Positions 54,881 to 64,000 of a DNA stretch of 64,000 bases are shown here, one piece after another. Every line of letters starts with the position of its first letter. The stretch's first letter is position 1. The position numbers and the translations under genes were made by a program. The stretch is from Massospora cicadina (taxonomy: Eukaryota > Entomophthoromycota > Entomophthoromycetes > Entomophthorales > Entomophthoraceae): the NCBI GenBank assembly GCA_022478985.1, contig JAKSZP010000206.1, positions 62,001 through 126,000 on the forward strand, given 5' to 3'. The notes under the pieces were generated by a model. That model saw nothing but the letters and a program-made list of their open reading frames with translations, was not told the DNA's origin and searched no databases.

Positions 54881-55793
54881 TGTGGGATCTGCCAATGGAT
54901 GCCACAAATAATTTCTCAGAGTGAGAATCTTACCTTTTAATAAAAGTATAAAATAATGTTTATTATAGTTTTTATGTTTTTTATTATTTTAAGTGGGCAA
55001 AACCAGGAAAAGGTCCCTTTCTTGATACTAGTTTTTCCTATTTAAACTAGTTCAGATTTTGAGACCATTGATATTTGAGGCAAAAGAATGTAGAGCTCAG
55101 TTATCTAAATTAGGTAATATAGGCTTTTGGCCTATCAGATTGAAGATAAAATTTTTGAGGCAAAAATGACCCATGCGGTAATGATTTGATGAATTGTATC
55201 CAATCATCAACGAGTAAAATCATTTCACCTTGGTGGTGGTCAAACTCATGTGGTAATGATTGGTTAATTTTTACTCTATCATTGTCAGGTAAAATCTTTG
55301 CACCTCGGCAGCAGTCAGACTCAGATTGTAATGATTGGGTAATTTGGCGGTGGTCAGACTTGGATGGTAATGATTGGCTAATTTTTACCCTATCATCATC
55401 GAGTAAAATCTTTGCACCTTGGCGGTGGTTAGACTCTGATGTTAATGATTGGTTAACTTGCACCCAATCATCAATGGGTAAAATCTTCTCACCTTGCGGA
55501 GGTTCAGATCCATGCAATATTGAACTCCTCAAATTTGACTAAGAAGTTGGAGTTATCCTATTATTAGTATTTGCCTTTTTAAGCCAATTTTTGTGATAAA
55601 TTTGTGTTTTTCCACTGGTTAGGATTCCACTGAGAATCCACTAAAGCCTTTTTTGCTGCGAGTAAACATATCATTAATAGCCACAATATTATTTGAGGAT
55701 TGGGTGGGAGATGGGCCAATAATGGTAGCAGATTTAGGAGCCCTAATACCTCCAACATTCTTTCTCTTAAGTTGAGAAAGAGAATGTCCAACA
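54881..55793 (-). repeat. Element E 5' LTR, including tandem repeats
   Basis: Starts TGTGGGATCTGCC and ends TGTCCAACA before GATGC. The 75 bp array at 55165-55515 has the 39 bp partial unit in the same place as in the 3' LTR. Confidence 0.85.
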
Positions 55794-55798
55794 GATGC

Positions 55799-57056
55799 CA
55801 ATATAACAATTGGCACCTTCTATATTAGTTCTAGAATATCATCACCTTAATTTGTGAAGTGTGGGTTTTGCATATAACCAAAAAAAATGTCCATAAATAA
55901 GAGATATTGTTTGAGATCTGAAACTAACATCAACGATCCTCTACTAACATGACTAGGCATAAACATATCTCAAATTCAACTGATATTTGAGGATATTTTG
56001 TAGAAGACTATTATAATAAACTACACCAGCAAATTAGAAGTTACAAATCATTATATTAGGGCCCTCAAGTTACCTCTGGCCCCTGTGGTTTAACTAGTTC
56101 CTCTATCACCCCTGAGACATCCTGATCTATCAAATCGTTTGAGCTTGTTGGTACATTTGAAAAGTCCAGATTACTTGATCTCTCATTCCCAAAGAGCCCC
56201 CTAGTCCTCCAAGAACAAAAGCTTTGTTGTATGACAAGAATGATGAATTCTGAGAGTTGTCCTTTTTGGTCATAGCCTATCACTTACAAGGACAATCAAA
56301 AGCTGCGGACTAAGAAAGTGGGGTTTCATGTGAATATAAGCCCTGTTGACCCATATTTGACTATGCTTCTCACCAAGGAATTAGACAACATGGGCTTGTT
56401 TGGCAAACTCACTGAGTGCCACTTGTCAAATTTAGAGTATCAGTGAAAATCTTTAGCATTTGTATTAGAAATCTTATTAAATGCTGCAGGAACAATATAG
56501 GATATAGAAACTAAGGGGCAAAGTATAAAAATAGCCTACAAGCTTTCATAATTTATGAGAAAAATTCAAAACTAAATGAAGAGCTTAAACCAAAAAGGTT
56601 TGGATAACATACCACATAAGTATATGACATAGCAAATTTTACAAACCATCTACTAGTAACACTTGTTAAATATAATGTTTTATATCCTTTGGTATCATGT
56701 AAAAATATTTCTAGGATAAAATATATATATTCCAAATGAAGCATTACCTTATTTTTACATATCATCAAGAGCGCAATAGAAAGAACCTATATACCCACAA
56801 AAATATAGATTTAATATCTGTCTATTTTGTCATCCCATAAGAGAAATGGCCCTCACTTGATAAGTGTTAAATATGTGAGAAGGTTTAGATGACATTAATA
56901 AAGTAGTTTACAAATTGATCAGAACTTATCAAGACAAAAGCCGGCCTCCAGGGCCATCAATTTACAAAAGATAGAGATTCTAATCGACACTGCTAACCAA
57001 TTTTAAATAGATACTTAGATACTGTAGTTTTGGTAATAAATCTATATGTATCATCA
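55799..57056. other. Spacer with one possible minus-strand exon
   Basis: Mostly AT-rich. At 56065-56283 the minus strand has a 72-codon open stretch ending SSNDLIDQDVSGVIEELVKP and then a possible donor GTAACT after CCAGAG. Its composition is gene-like, and it is on the same strand and upstream of the fragment at 51092-51506, with E between them. No family is recognised and the link is speculative. Confidence 0.3.
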
Positions 57057-57073
57057 ACACTGTGGTATCCACT

Positions 57074-57279
57074 CTCTATTTTTTACCACTAGTGGTGATC
57101 AACCCAAAAGGGGGAGTCGCCACGCCTCTTTATTTTAAAATTAAGACAAACAAAGAAATTATCATAATAAAAAATTCATAGTATAGCCCCTAACTTTTCA
57201 GGCAAGGAAGCCATTTCAGATGGTGGGAAGCTTTGTAAACTTTTATCCGGCGCCTGCTTTAGCTGGTGGACCATGGTTG
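57074..57279 (-). mobile_element. Z3: 5'-truncated Z retroposon
   Basis: This 206 bp insertion encodes on the minus strand the last 35 or so codons of the Z protein (MVHQLKQAPDKSL, SEMASLPEKLGAIL-stop). Next come a short 3' UTR and the tail GTGGCGACTCCCCCTTTTGG, then ACCACTAGTGGTAAAAAA. It is flanked by ACACTGTGSTATCCACT (57057-57073, 57280-57296), identical at 16 of 17 positions. Homology to Z1 stops exactly at the right repeat, so the truncation is an insertion feature, not later loss. Confidence 0.8.
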
Positions 57280-57296
57280 ACACTGTGCTATCCACT

Positions 57297-59620
57297 TCAT
57301 TCATCCTGACCTGCAACCACACATACAAAAAAAGGAAGTTTCACTACCATCCTTGACATTATAAAAGCATTATTTTATACACTCTTACCATAAATTAAAA
57401 AGTAGCTGCTCCTATAGTTCATAATTTTAGACTCATGTGTATGAGGCTGAATAATCTCACAAAGAGACTTAATAATGTACCTAATTTAAAGGACAACAAC
57501 ATGCTGTTAATGTTGTTAACGCAGCTGTGCCATAAATAATATAAACCGCTTTTCAACATGAAGAAATAATATTTTCACGTTGACAAAGCAAAAATGCCAC
57601 TATCTACTTAATTATATCAGCTAGAAGGATCTGAGACCTTATTAATATGGTTTTTGCCTGAAATTGAACTAACTACTATCAAAAAAGACTAGAACTTACT
57701 TATTAATACCCTTTTTGAGACATTGACCACCCCATCTTTCTTCCTTTACTCCTCAATTGGCAGTGTAACTACTCAGATTGTGTTTAAGTACATAAGATTG
57801 CATTATCAGCCATACTTGATACTTTATGTGATGTGAAAACTGATACCTCAATAATAATAAACTTAAGATCGTCTCTGACATAGTAAGTCATATGTAATGC
57901 AAAGCTGAAGGACCACTATGCACCCAATAATTAGAGACTTATTCATATTTCTCATACTGTTTATAACTTTATATTGTCATTTAAGACATTGAATTAAACA
58001 ACTCAAAACTGAATGATTTTGGGCGCTAAGTTCTTTAAAGAGAATGTCTTGGCCTTTTTCTTACTCTAAAGGGTTTTCTCCTTCAAGAACTAGTGCCACT
58101 AGTTTTTTAAATCACTATCTATCAATAAGGCGAGGTTAAGTATCTATACTTTCTAGTATCGTTTTATAATTAAGTCCAGCAGAGTGATTATTAAGTGAAG
58201 GGCCTCAGGATAGGCTGCCTTCTCAAGTGGATGATGTAGAAAATAAATACTTTATATTTTATGAAGCTTAATTAAATACTATAAGAAACTTGGTTTTATA
58301 ACTTACAAATTCAAATTTATACTACTAAGACAATTAATAGAGATAAGGAATATATAGCTTTTTTTTGAGATAAACAATAACCGGTCCCATGTTCTTGAAC
58401 AGCCTATGTGGGACCCATCTTAATTCTGCTAACTAGTCTCACAGATCATCAACTTGTCATAAGAACTAACTCACCTATCGTATATTTCTGGCTTCTCCTG
58501 GTATAGAATATTGTACAGTTACAGGGTACATTTAATTTTAAAATTTGGTTTGGAGACATCCCCTACTGTGGCAACCATCAGGAATAACAATGGGAAATCA
58601 TGTCAAAATTTTATTGGATATAATTGGAGAAGCTTTTAAAGAAATTATTTGCCTTTTTTCATAGTATACAAATTTAATAGATAAAAAATTGAATTTCGTG
58701 TTGACATGGCAATGTTCAGCCCATATGAGCCAACCTTCAAGTAAGGAATAAAGTTGACATGGCTAAGTGACTGTGTAACTTAAACAGCTGTTAAAAGATT
58801 TGTTATTCTATTATATTATATTTTCTGGGCCTCTACACTTATCCACAGTCCAAAAAAGGATAACAAATAGATTGTAATGGAAAACCTATGGATTTTTCAG
58901 TAAACAAAAAGTATCCCTATTTTTAGAATTCTACCAGAAGGGATGTAGTCTGGAGAATAGTTGAACAGGATTTAACACCAACTGATAAAATAAAATAGTG
59001 ATATAATGTTCGACAATTCTCAAATGAATGTAATAAGATATAGCTTTGAGCTAAGAGCTTACTAAACTACAATCTTTATTTCTAGGAAGAGTCACACCTC
59101 CTGTTGCTACCAGGGTTTTACAAAAAAATATGGGTCACACTGAAGAGTCACATTACTGTTAGCTAATCAAATAACTCCCCTTCTCAGCCTTCATAAACTT
59201 ACATTCCTCCTCGCTGCAGCTGCTGGCCTTCATCCCAGCCAAGATGGTATTCTTACATACTAATTCGTTCATTGTAATTATTGGAGGAAAAATACATCTG
59301 CTGCCATATTTCCCATTAGTAATCCTTGCGGTCAATCCTTTCTCAATTATCCACAGCTTCAGTCATTAGAAATTGACTTATCAATATTTTCTTATATATC
59401 CATTGATAATCCTCAGTGTTTTAGCTGGTGATCAAAACAACCTATTTAATGTCAAGAATGGTTCCTGATATTCTCAGATTCAGAGGATTCCTCTTGAATC
59501 GCTTAATTACCAACATTAAGCCCAGATAGTTAGTCCACCTAAACCAACTAATATGATCTTACTCTCAGCATCAGGGGAGGAAACCAACTGATTAATATTT
59601 TGACATTTCCCCTTTTTAAA
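57297..59620. other. AT-rich spacer
   Basis: No gene recognised. CACCTCCTGTTGCTACCAGG near 59096 weakly resembles the CTGTTGCCAGC element in the LINE 3' UTRs but is too short to call. Confidence 0.5.
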
Positions 59621-59628
59621 CAGATGGT

Positions 59629-61552
59629 TTTTTTATTTAACCGAGATAAGCTGACCAGGGGACAGACATTACCAAACTAAAACTTAAACTAAAATAACAT
59701 AACTAATTGATTCAAATAAAACGACCAAATGAGCAATTGAATGAACCATACCAAACAAAACAACCAACCAGGTGTGCAGTGGAATCCACTTATCCCTCCA
59801 TGGAGGAAGGGGAGAGGGGATTGGGGGGTCATCTTCAGCAGCAGCTATCTCATCCCAGAGTAGGGTGCGTGTTAAGGCAGATAGCAAGGGCGTTGGGGCA
59901 TTGGCGGTATGTTGTTCATTATCACTGATGATTAATACTTCCAAGTAATTGCCAACCATAAAATGGCAGTAATATTTGGCTAAAACTTTTTCAGCTTTAA
60001 TGCGGGCGTCTGGTAATCTAATGAACGTTGCAATGTTGGTTTGGGTAATCTTAACTTTTAGATTCCGTGCTTCACTTACCACGTTCTGGATATCATCGGT
60101 GACATTTTTGTGTAGTTGTTTTACATTAATCTTACTTTTTTAGGAAAAATTTCAGGGATAACAGGAGGTGGAATTCCTCCTGCAAGTGCTGCCACTGATT
60201 TAGCAGCAGCTTTGTGTATGGGCGGCAATCTGGTGTGGCGGCTGTTTCTACTGCAAGCTGGTGGTCACTGTGGAAAGGTTGGCATTTGGCTTTGGGGCAT
60301 ATAAATGAGGGGGAATTATGCATCCCATTTTGCATTGCAGAACTGGTAAACTTGCAGTGATGGTTCTTCAATAGTATTACCTGATTCATCAATTTCATTC
60401 AAAAACTCCCATGGGTTCTGGCAAAATTGAATTGGGGAATTGATGTATGGCTGATGATTGGTTGATTTGTTGGATGTTGCATGGGATTGGACTGTGGTCC
60501 AACCCTGAACTTGATTGGAAGATTCATGCGTGGCACTGGGGCAAGGTGGAGGCTGATTGGTGGATGCAGGTGCAGCTCCAGCAACAGGCTTTGGGGGAGG
60601 GGGAGGTAGGATCATACCCCATGCCAGAATTGGCGCAGGGTGGGCGGTGAATTGGTGACTGAAGGATGAACTATCAGCACCGTCAGAAGCTGCTAGATAT
60701 GGGCACTTGTATTTTGAGTGGTATAACTCAAAACAGGTCAGACAAATCGTCTGTCCACCCTCAATGTAGGCCCATAATGAATGATCGGTGGAAGAGAGGA
60801 TAGCAGCGCGTGGGGGAATTGATGTGGCAATTTTGTTCATTTCAGGCTGATTGTGGCATACACCTGAGGCCCAGTGAGGCGTTTGGCTCCCCATTTGGGA
60901 CCAAAAAGCAAGATGGGGTTGGAGCCATAGGCTGCCAAACCTTCCATCAGCTTTTAGTGGAGCACCTCAGGGGGAAGGTAGGTAGGCAAACCAGCAAACT
61001 AAACCACCAAAGTGTGTCTGCTGGGAGCCAGGTCCGAGTTGTTGGGAGAGGTATATCCTGGAAGACCAGGGGCGCCATTGCCGCAGTGGTGGCATCAGCT
61101 TCACAAGTGAAGCTGAGATCAAAATACCCCTTATAGGGGCGGAAGTCAATAAAATGTGTGGGATGCATCACCGCCTGAGCCATTTTGATAATGGCTTAGT
61201 CATTGTATAGGAAAAGTTTCCCATATTCTACCCTAAGGCTGAATTGCATGTTACTCTGGGGGAGCACCAGGGGGCAGCGGGGCACCACTTGGGTTCAAGT
61301 CAGGTGGGCATTGAGATCCTTGGGAGGAACGAATCATTCAAGGGGTTTGGTGTGACTGGGCAAGCCAGTCTGAGCGCGTTTTCCTGTCAGATGGAAAATG
61401 GCAGGGGGGGGTTTAGCCGCTGCCCCACACTGAGGCAGCCAGCGGGGAATTTAATGACATTGGAGCAAAACTACAGTGGGAGATTAGGTTTTAACTTTAT
61501 TAACCATAAAATTGCTCATAAAGTTATACTAAGAAGTAAGAGACAGACCCTC
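59629..61552 (-). mobile_element. Z2: full-length ORF1-only retroposon with a LINE-type 3' tail
   Basis: A 1.92 kb unit with about a 92 bp leader, one decayed ORF (61460 to 59684) and a 3' UTR. CAGATGGT occurs at both ends (59621-59628, 61553-61560); the repeat may be longer but merges with the T-run. The ORF aligns with Z1 along its length. The 3' end, however, has the two blocks found in LINE-b, -c and -d: CCCCTTCCTCCA (59801-59812) and TGTCTGTCCCCTGGTCAGCT then TTAAATAAAAAAA (59628-59674). No polymerase is encoded. Confidence 0.65.
59684..61460 (-). pseudogene. Z protein, copy 2
   Basis: The start at 61460 gives MSLNSPLAASVWGSG, aligned with Z1. In order are VEYGKLFLYN and AIIKMAQAVMHPTHFIDF (61100-61230), FDLSFTCEADATTA, a block around RLTGPQVYATISL, and the knuckle CLTCFELYHSKYKC (60710-60750, CX2CX4HX4C). 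A Pro/Ala hinge (GMILPPPPPKPVAGAAPAST), GGIPPPVIPEIF near 60170 and LEVLIISDNEQHTANA near 59910 follow. 60316-60894 is open for 192 codons; other parts need at least four frame changes. There is no EN, RT or RNase H. Confidence 0.55.
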
Positions 61553-61789
61553 CAGATGGTATTTCTTATATATTTTTTTGTGGGGAAGGCCGACCTGGGG
61601 ATGGACACTTCCAAATGTAAAAATGAAAGAAAACGAAACTTATTAATAGTGAAGGCACCCCAGAGAAGCGATGCTATCTTTTGTTGCCAGCGGGAACGCC
61701 ACTATGGGGAGGTGGAGGGAACGTGTAAAGGGGCCATAACCACAATTGAACACGTGTGGAGGAAGGGGTCCGAGTTAATGAACCAAACC

Positions 61790-62860
61790 AGGAATCAGGA
61801 GGAGACCAGCTTACGGCAACGCGGTGGGAGATACCCAAACATCCACGCTTGAAAGTGGTCCACCAAATGGGACCAGAATCTGAGGACAGCTTCTGGGAGG
61901 GTGGGGGTGGAGCCTGTGATGGCATCCAATACAATCGTGTGGATAGTCCACATGGCGATTGCAACCACCAGAGCATGGAGGGAGGGTGGGAGAGGGGAGA
62001 CCATAGATAAAGCAAACATATCCCTAGATAAACTAAAGGGATGTGTCTGATCCTGGACAAGCAGACGTTGCACCTCACGACATATTGCTTTAGAGGTAGG
62101 GCACTTCTCCAGGCGGTGGAACAGCGTTCCATACTGGCCACACACGGTGCAGGATGAGTGTAAAGCGTTAGAGCGCTCAGCCGTACAGTACACCCACCTC
62201 AGGCAGTGCCACACATGGGAACAGATATGAGGCTGCAACAGAGGGTGGTGTGCGTATTTCCAAATGGCCTTCTGGGTCTCAAGGGAATAAGGGATGTCCA
62301 TCATGTCCAGGTAGTCCACCCTGGATATGAAATGTGGCCGTGTGGGGATCAAGCCATCTTGAATGGGTAACCCCCGTACCTCCTGTGTGAACTGAGGAGA
62401 GGGGCGGCCTTACTGAGTTGTGTGTCCACAAATATGGATTCTCCACTCTGCGCTCCGCATGGAGAGGAGGATTCGTTTGAAGTGGGGTTTAGTACCGTGA
62501 GGATCTGTGGCTGATGGGTGGGAAGCCAGATATTTCATCAAGGAGTGAGGGTTCGATGGGTTGGTAAGGCCCAGGGCGCGGGAGAAGTTGGAGCAGGCCA
62601 CGCGGGACCAGTGTTGGGAGGGTAGCATAGGGGCGGTGATGGCCGCAATCCAGGTGCTCAGGATCTTGTCAGCATGGGCTTTAAAGTCAAGCAGGCCCAT
62701 GCCACCATGACGACGAAGGCAAAACATGACCTCAAGCTGCACTGGCGGTGGGCGGCCTGACCATAGCCACCCTTGTAGAAGGGCATACATAGATTTGAAA
62801 AACCTGGGGAGAAGGCGATGGCGTGGGCTCCAAACCAAACTTTGGAGAGGAGCATAGAGT
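61790..62860 (-). pseudogene. LINE-d ORF2, C-terminal domain
   Basis: 61795-62352 is open for 185 codons and has CTVCGQYGTLFHRLEKC (CX2CX8HX4C), the RT-associated zinc segment also seen in LINE-c. Next to it are LLQPHICSHVWHCLRWVYCT and LHALVVAIAMWTIHTIVLDA. 62410-62838 carries the preceding helical domain (FCLRRHGGMGLLDFKAHADK). Shifts near 62400 and 62850 separate it from the RT frame. Confidence 0.75.
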
Positions 62861-62863
62861 TGG

Positions 62864-63997
62864 CTAAAACAACCATGCCAGTAAGGGAGTAGGGTGGGCT
62901 CTGAGGGAGGCGATGCACTTCATCACATTGTCTAGAATATGACTTTCCATTACTGCTGAGGCATACCCGCCTGCCTCCACCCACACGCCCAGATGGCGGA
63001 CAGGCCCTATGGTAGGGCGTGGCACAAAGGGGAGCACAAGTGGGGCGGTGTGGGGTGAGCAGGGAAGGCGGGCACATGTGGAAGCTGATGGGCTGGGCTG
63101 GGCACTGGTCGCTGGGGCCCAGTAGGTTTGATACTGACCAAGGAGGATGATTTCAGTTTTGGAGGCGTTCAGTGAAGCATTACTTACCCAGGAATACTCC
63201 TGGATGAGAGCTTCAAGCGCGCGTGCATCTTGATTATTAGACACCCCAACCACACAATCACCTGCAAACGCCATCATCTTGACTGGGGTTTGGCCTGGTG
63301 CGTGGACCCCAGTGAGGCGGGCATTCACGTTTTGAAGTAGTGGGTCAAGGCCGAAGTTATATAAGAGTGGGCTAAGGGGGTCCCCTTGGCGTAGGCCCCT
63401 TTGAGGGCGGACTATTTCCGTGAGGAAGCCAGGGCCTCGCACTGCCATTGTTACAGATTCTGTAAGCATCATCACCCAGCTGATGAAGCGAGGGGGTAGG
63501 CGGAATTGGTGGAGGCAGGCCCTGAGGTATTCCCAGTTTACTCTATCATATGCCTTCTGTTGGTCCAAGAATACTAGTGCCCCAGAGGCTGTGGACTGGC
63601 ATGCATTAGCCACAGAGTGCACGTTGTCCCAAATCGACCTTCTGTGTATGAAACCAAATTGTTCTGGGGAGATGGTGGCAGAGACTATAATCCCTAGACG
63701 GTTAGCCACGATTTTAGTTAAAATTTTTGTATCTGAGTTAGTTAAAGAAATGGGGCGCCAGTTGTCTAGGTCTAGCTTATCCCCTTTCTTGAAGAGTGTG
63801 ATGGTGAAGGCCTCTTTCCCTTCTGGTAGAAGGCGCTTATCCAGAAGGCTCTGGTTCAGGGAGGCAAGCAGCAGTGGGGATATATATATGAAGTACTTAT
63901 TATAGAACTCATACAGAATGCCATCAGGGCTTAGGCATTTCCATTTTGGTGCACTGCGGATGGTGGACCAGAGTTTGTTTGGAGTAATCAAATTCAT
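62864..63997 (-). CDS. LINE-d ORF2 reverse transcriptase domain, partial
   Basis: A 377-codon uninterrupted stretch covers RT motifs 0 to 7: SPDGILYEFYNKYF, ITLFKKGDKLDLDNWRPISL, FGFIHRRSIWDNVHSVANAC, ALVFLDQQKAYDRVNWEYL (first catalytic Asp), RGLRQGDPLSPLLYNFGLDP, then MMAFAGDCVVGVSNNQDA. The last should be FADD; the codon is GGT, so the first Asp of the pair is Gly. NASLNASKTEIILLGQYQ and HLGVWVEAGGYASAVMESHI follow. It would copy element RNA at nicked chromosomal DNA, but the Gly change should inactivate it. The methionine at 63997 is only the first one in view; the protein begins beyond the window. Confidence 0.85.
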   Translation of the reverse strand: MNLITPNKLWSTIRSAPKWKCLSPDGILYEFYNKYFIYISPLLLASLNQSLLDKRLLPEGKEAFTITLFKKGDKLDLDNWRPISLTNSDTKILTKIVANRLGIIVSATISPEQFGFIHRRSIWDNVHSVANACQSTASGALVFLDQQKAYDRVNWEYLRACLHQFRLPPRFISWVMMLTESVTMAVRGPGFLTEIVRPQRGLRQGDPLSPLLYNFGLDPLLQNVNARLTGVHAPGQTPVKMMAFAGDCVVGVSNNQDARALEALIQEYSWVSNASLNASKTEIILLGQYQTYWAPATSAQPSPSASTCARLPCSPHTAPLVLPFVPRPTIGPVRHLGVWVEAGGYASAVMESHILDNVMKCIASLRAHPTPLLAWLF

Positions 63998-64000
63998 TAA

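Larger units (their letters stand above)
51561..55793 (-). mobile_element. Element E: non-autonomous gypsy derivative (gag-protease only)
   Basis: LTRs of 916 and 913 bp (51561-52476, 54881-55793), very similar to each other, have a perfect 5 bp duplication GATGC (51556-51560, 55794-55798). The interior is only 2.4 kb and holds gag, protease and the GPF tail of integrase. RT, RNase H and the integrase zinc and core domains are missing. It shares the primer-binding site, polypurine tract and gag/protease similarity with B. High LTR similarity makes it one of the youngest insertions here. Confidence 0.9.
61572..64000 (-). mobile_element. LINE-d: Tad-like LINE, 5' part outside window
   Basis: The 3' end at 61572 has the conserved terminal block (AAGTGTCCATCCCCAGGTCG then CCCCACAAAAAAA) and CCCCTTCCTCCA at 61757-61768. 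ORF2 covers the rest and continues past 64000. It holds the longest open frame in the window, suggesting a relatively recent copy. The first flank reads ATATATAAGAAATACCATCT on the minus strand; the matching 5' flank is not in view. Confidence 0.85.

Noticed and set aside
58080..58115. ACTAGTGCCACTAG followed by a T-run, similar to the Z tail
   Set aside because: It is a local palindrome; the flanking CCCTTTTGGG part of the Z tail is missing and no duplication surrounds it.
63420..63905. 161-codon plus-strand ORF
   Set aside because: Antisense shadow of the LINE-d RT frame.
1..64000. CRISPR arrays, rRNA genes or bacterial-style operons
   Set aside because: No regularly spaced short repeats with unique spacers and no conserved rRNA sequence; the only arrays are the 75 bp LTR tandem repeats without spacers.

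Overview
This is a stretch of eukaryotic heterochromatin-like DNA made almost entirely of nested, decayed retrotransposons; I see no intact host gene. Ty3/gypsy elements with short LTRs, one chromodomain integrase, Tad-like LINEs whose ORF1 carries a CCHC knuckle, and AT-rich spacers fit a filamentous fungus with a large repeat-rich genome. A rust fungus or other basidiomycete is my best guess, but that is inference and could be wrong.

Layout. 1-15.7 kb is a nest at least four levels deep. A plus-strand gypsy integrase (H) is split by element A (346-15489). A is split by element B (1788-9020). B's 3' LTR is split by a solo LTR (2180-2894). A also carries a second solo LTR (470-950) and probably a third (9970-10509). 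15.7-22.9 kb is AT-rich spacer holding a full-length 1.9 kb single-ORF retroposon (Z1), a lone LINE 3' tail and a tRNA-like SINE candidate. 22.9-35.4 kb is LINE-b, split in its reverse transcriptase by chromodomain gypsy element C (24405-31785, TSD GTTGC). 36.2-48.7 kb is LINE-c, split in its endonuclease by gypsy element D (39671-47040, TSD ATGAC). 48.7-51.5 kb is spacer with a possible two-exon host fragment. 51561-55793 is element E (TSD GATGC), a gypsy relative that kept gag, protease and an integrase tail but lost RT, RNase H and the integrase core. 57.07-57.28 kb is a 5'-truncated Z copy, 59.63-61.55 kb a second full-length Z, and 61.57-64 kb a LINE (LINE-d) running off the window.

How the parts relate. 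A, B, D and E share a primer-binding site next to the 5' LTR (core TGGTGCTCACTA with variants) and G-rich polypurine tracts; C differs. E looks non-autonomous and closest to B. Z elements encode a roughly 570-590 codon protein with a CCHC knuckle and no polymerase, make 14-17 bp target-site duplications, are 5'-truncated in some copies, and in one copy carry the same 3' tail as the resident LINEs. They therefore look like ORF1-only retroposons moved in trans by LINE machinery. This is the most unusual system I find here.
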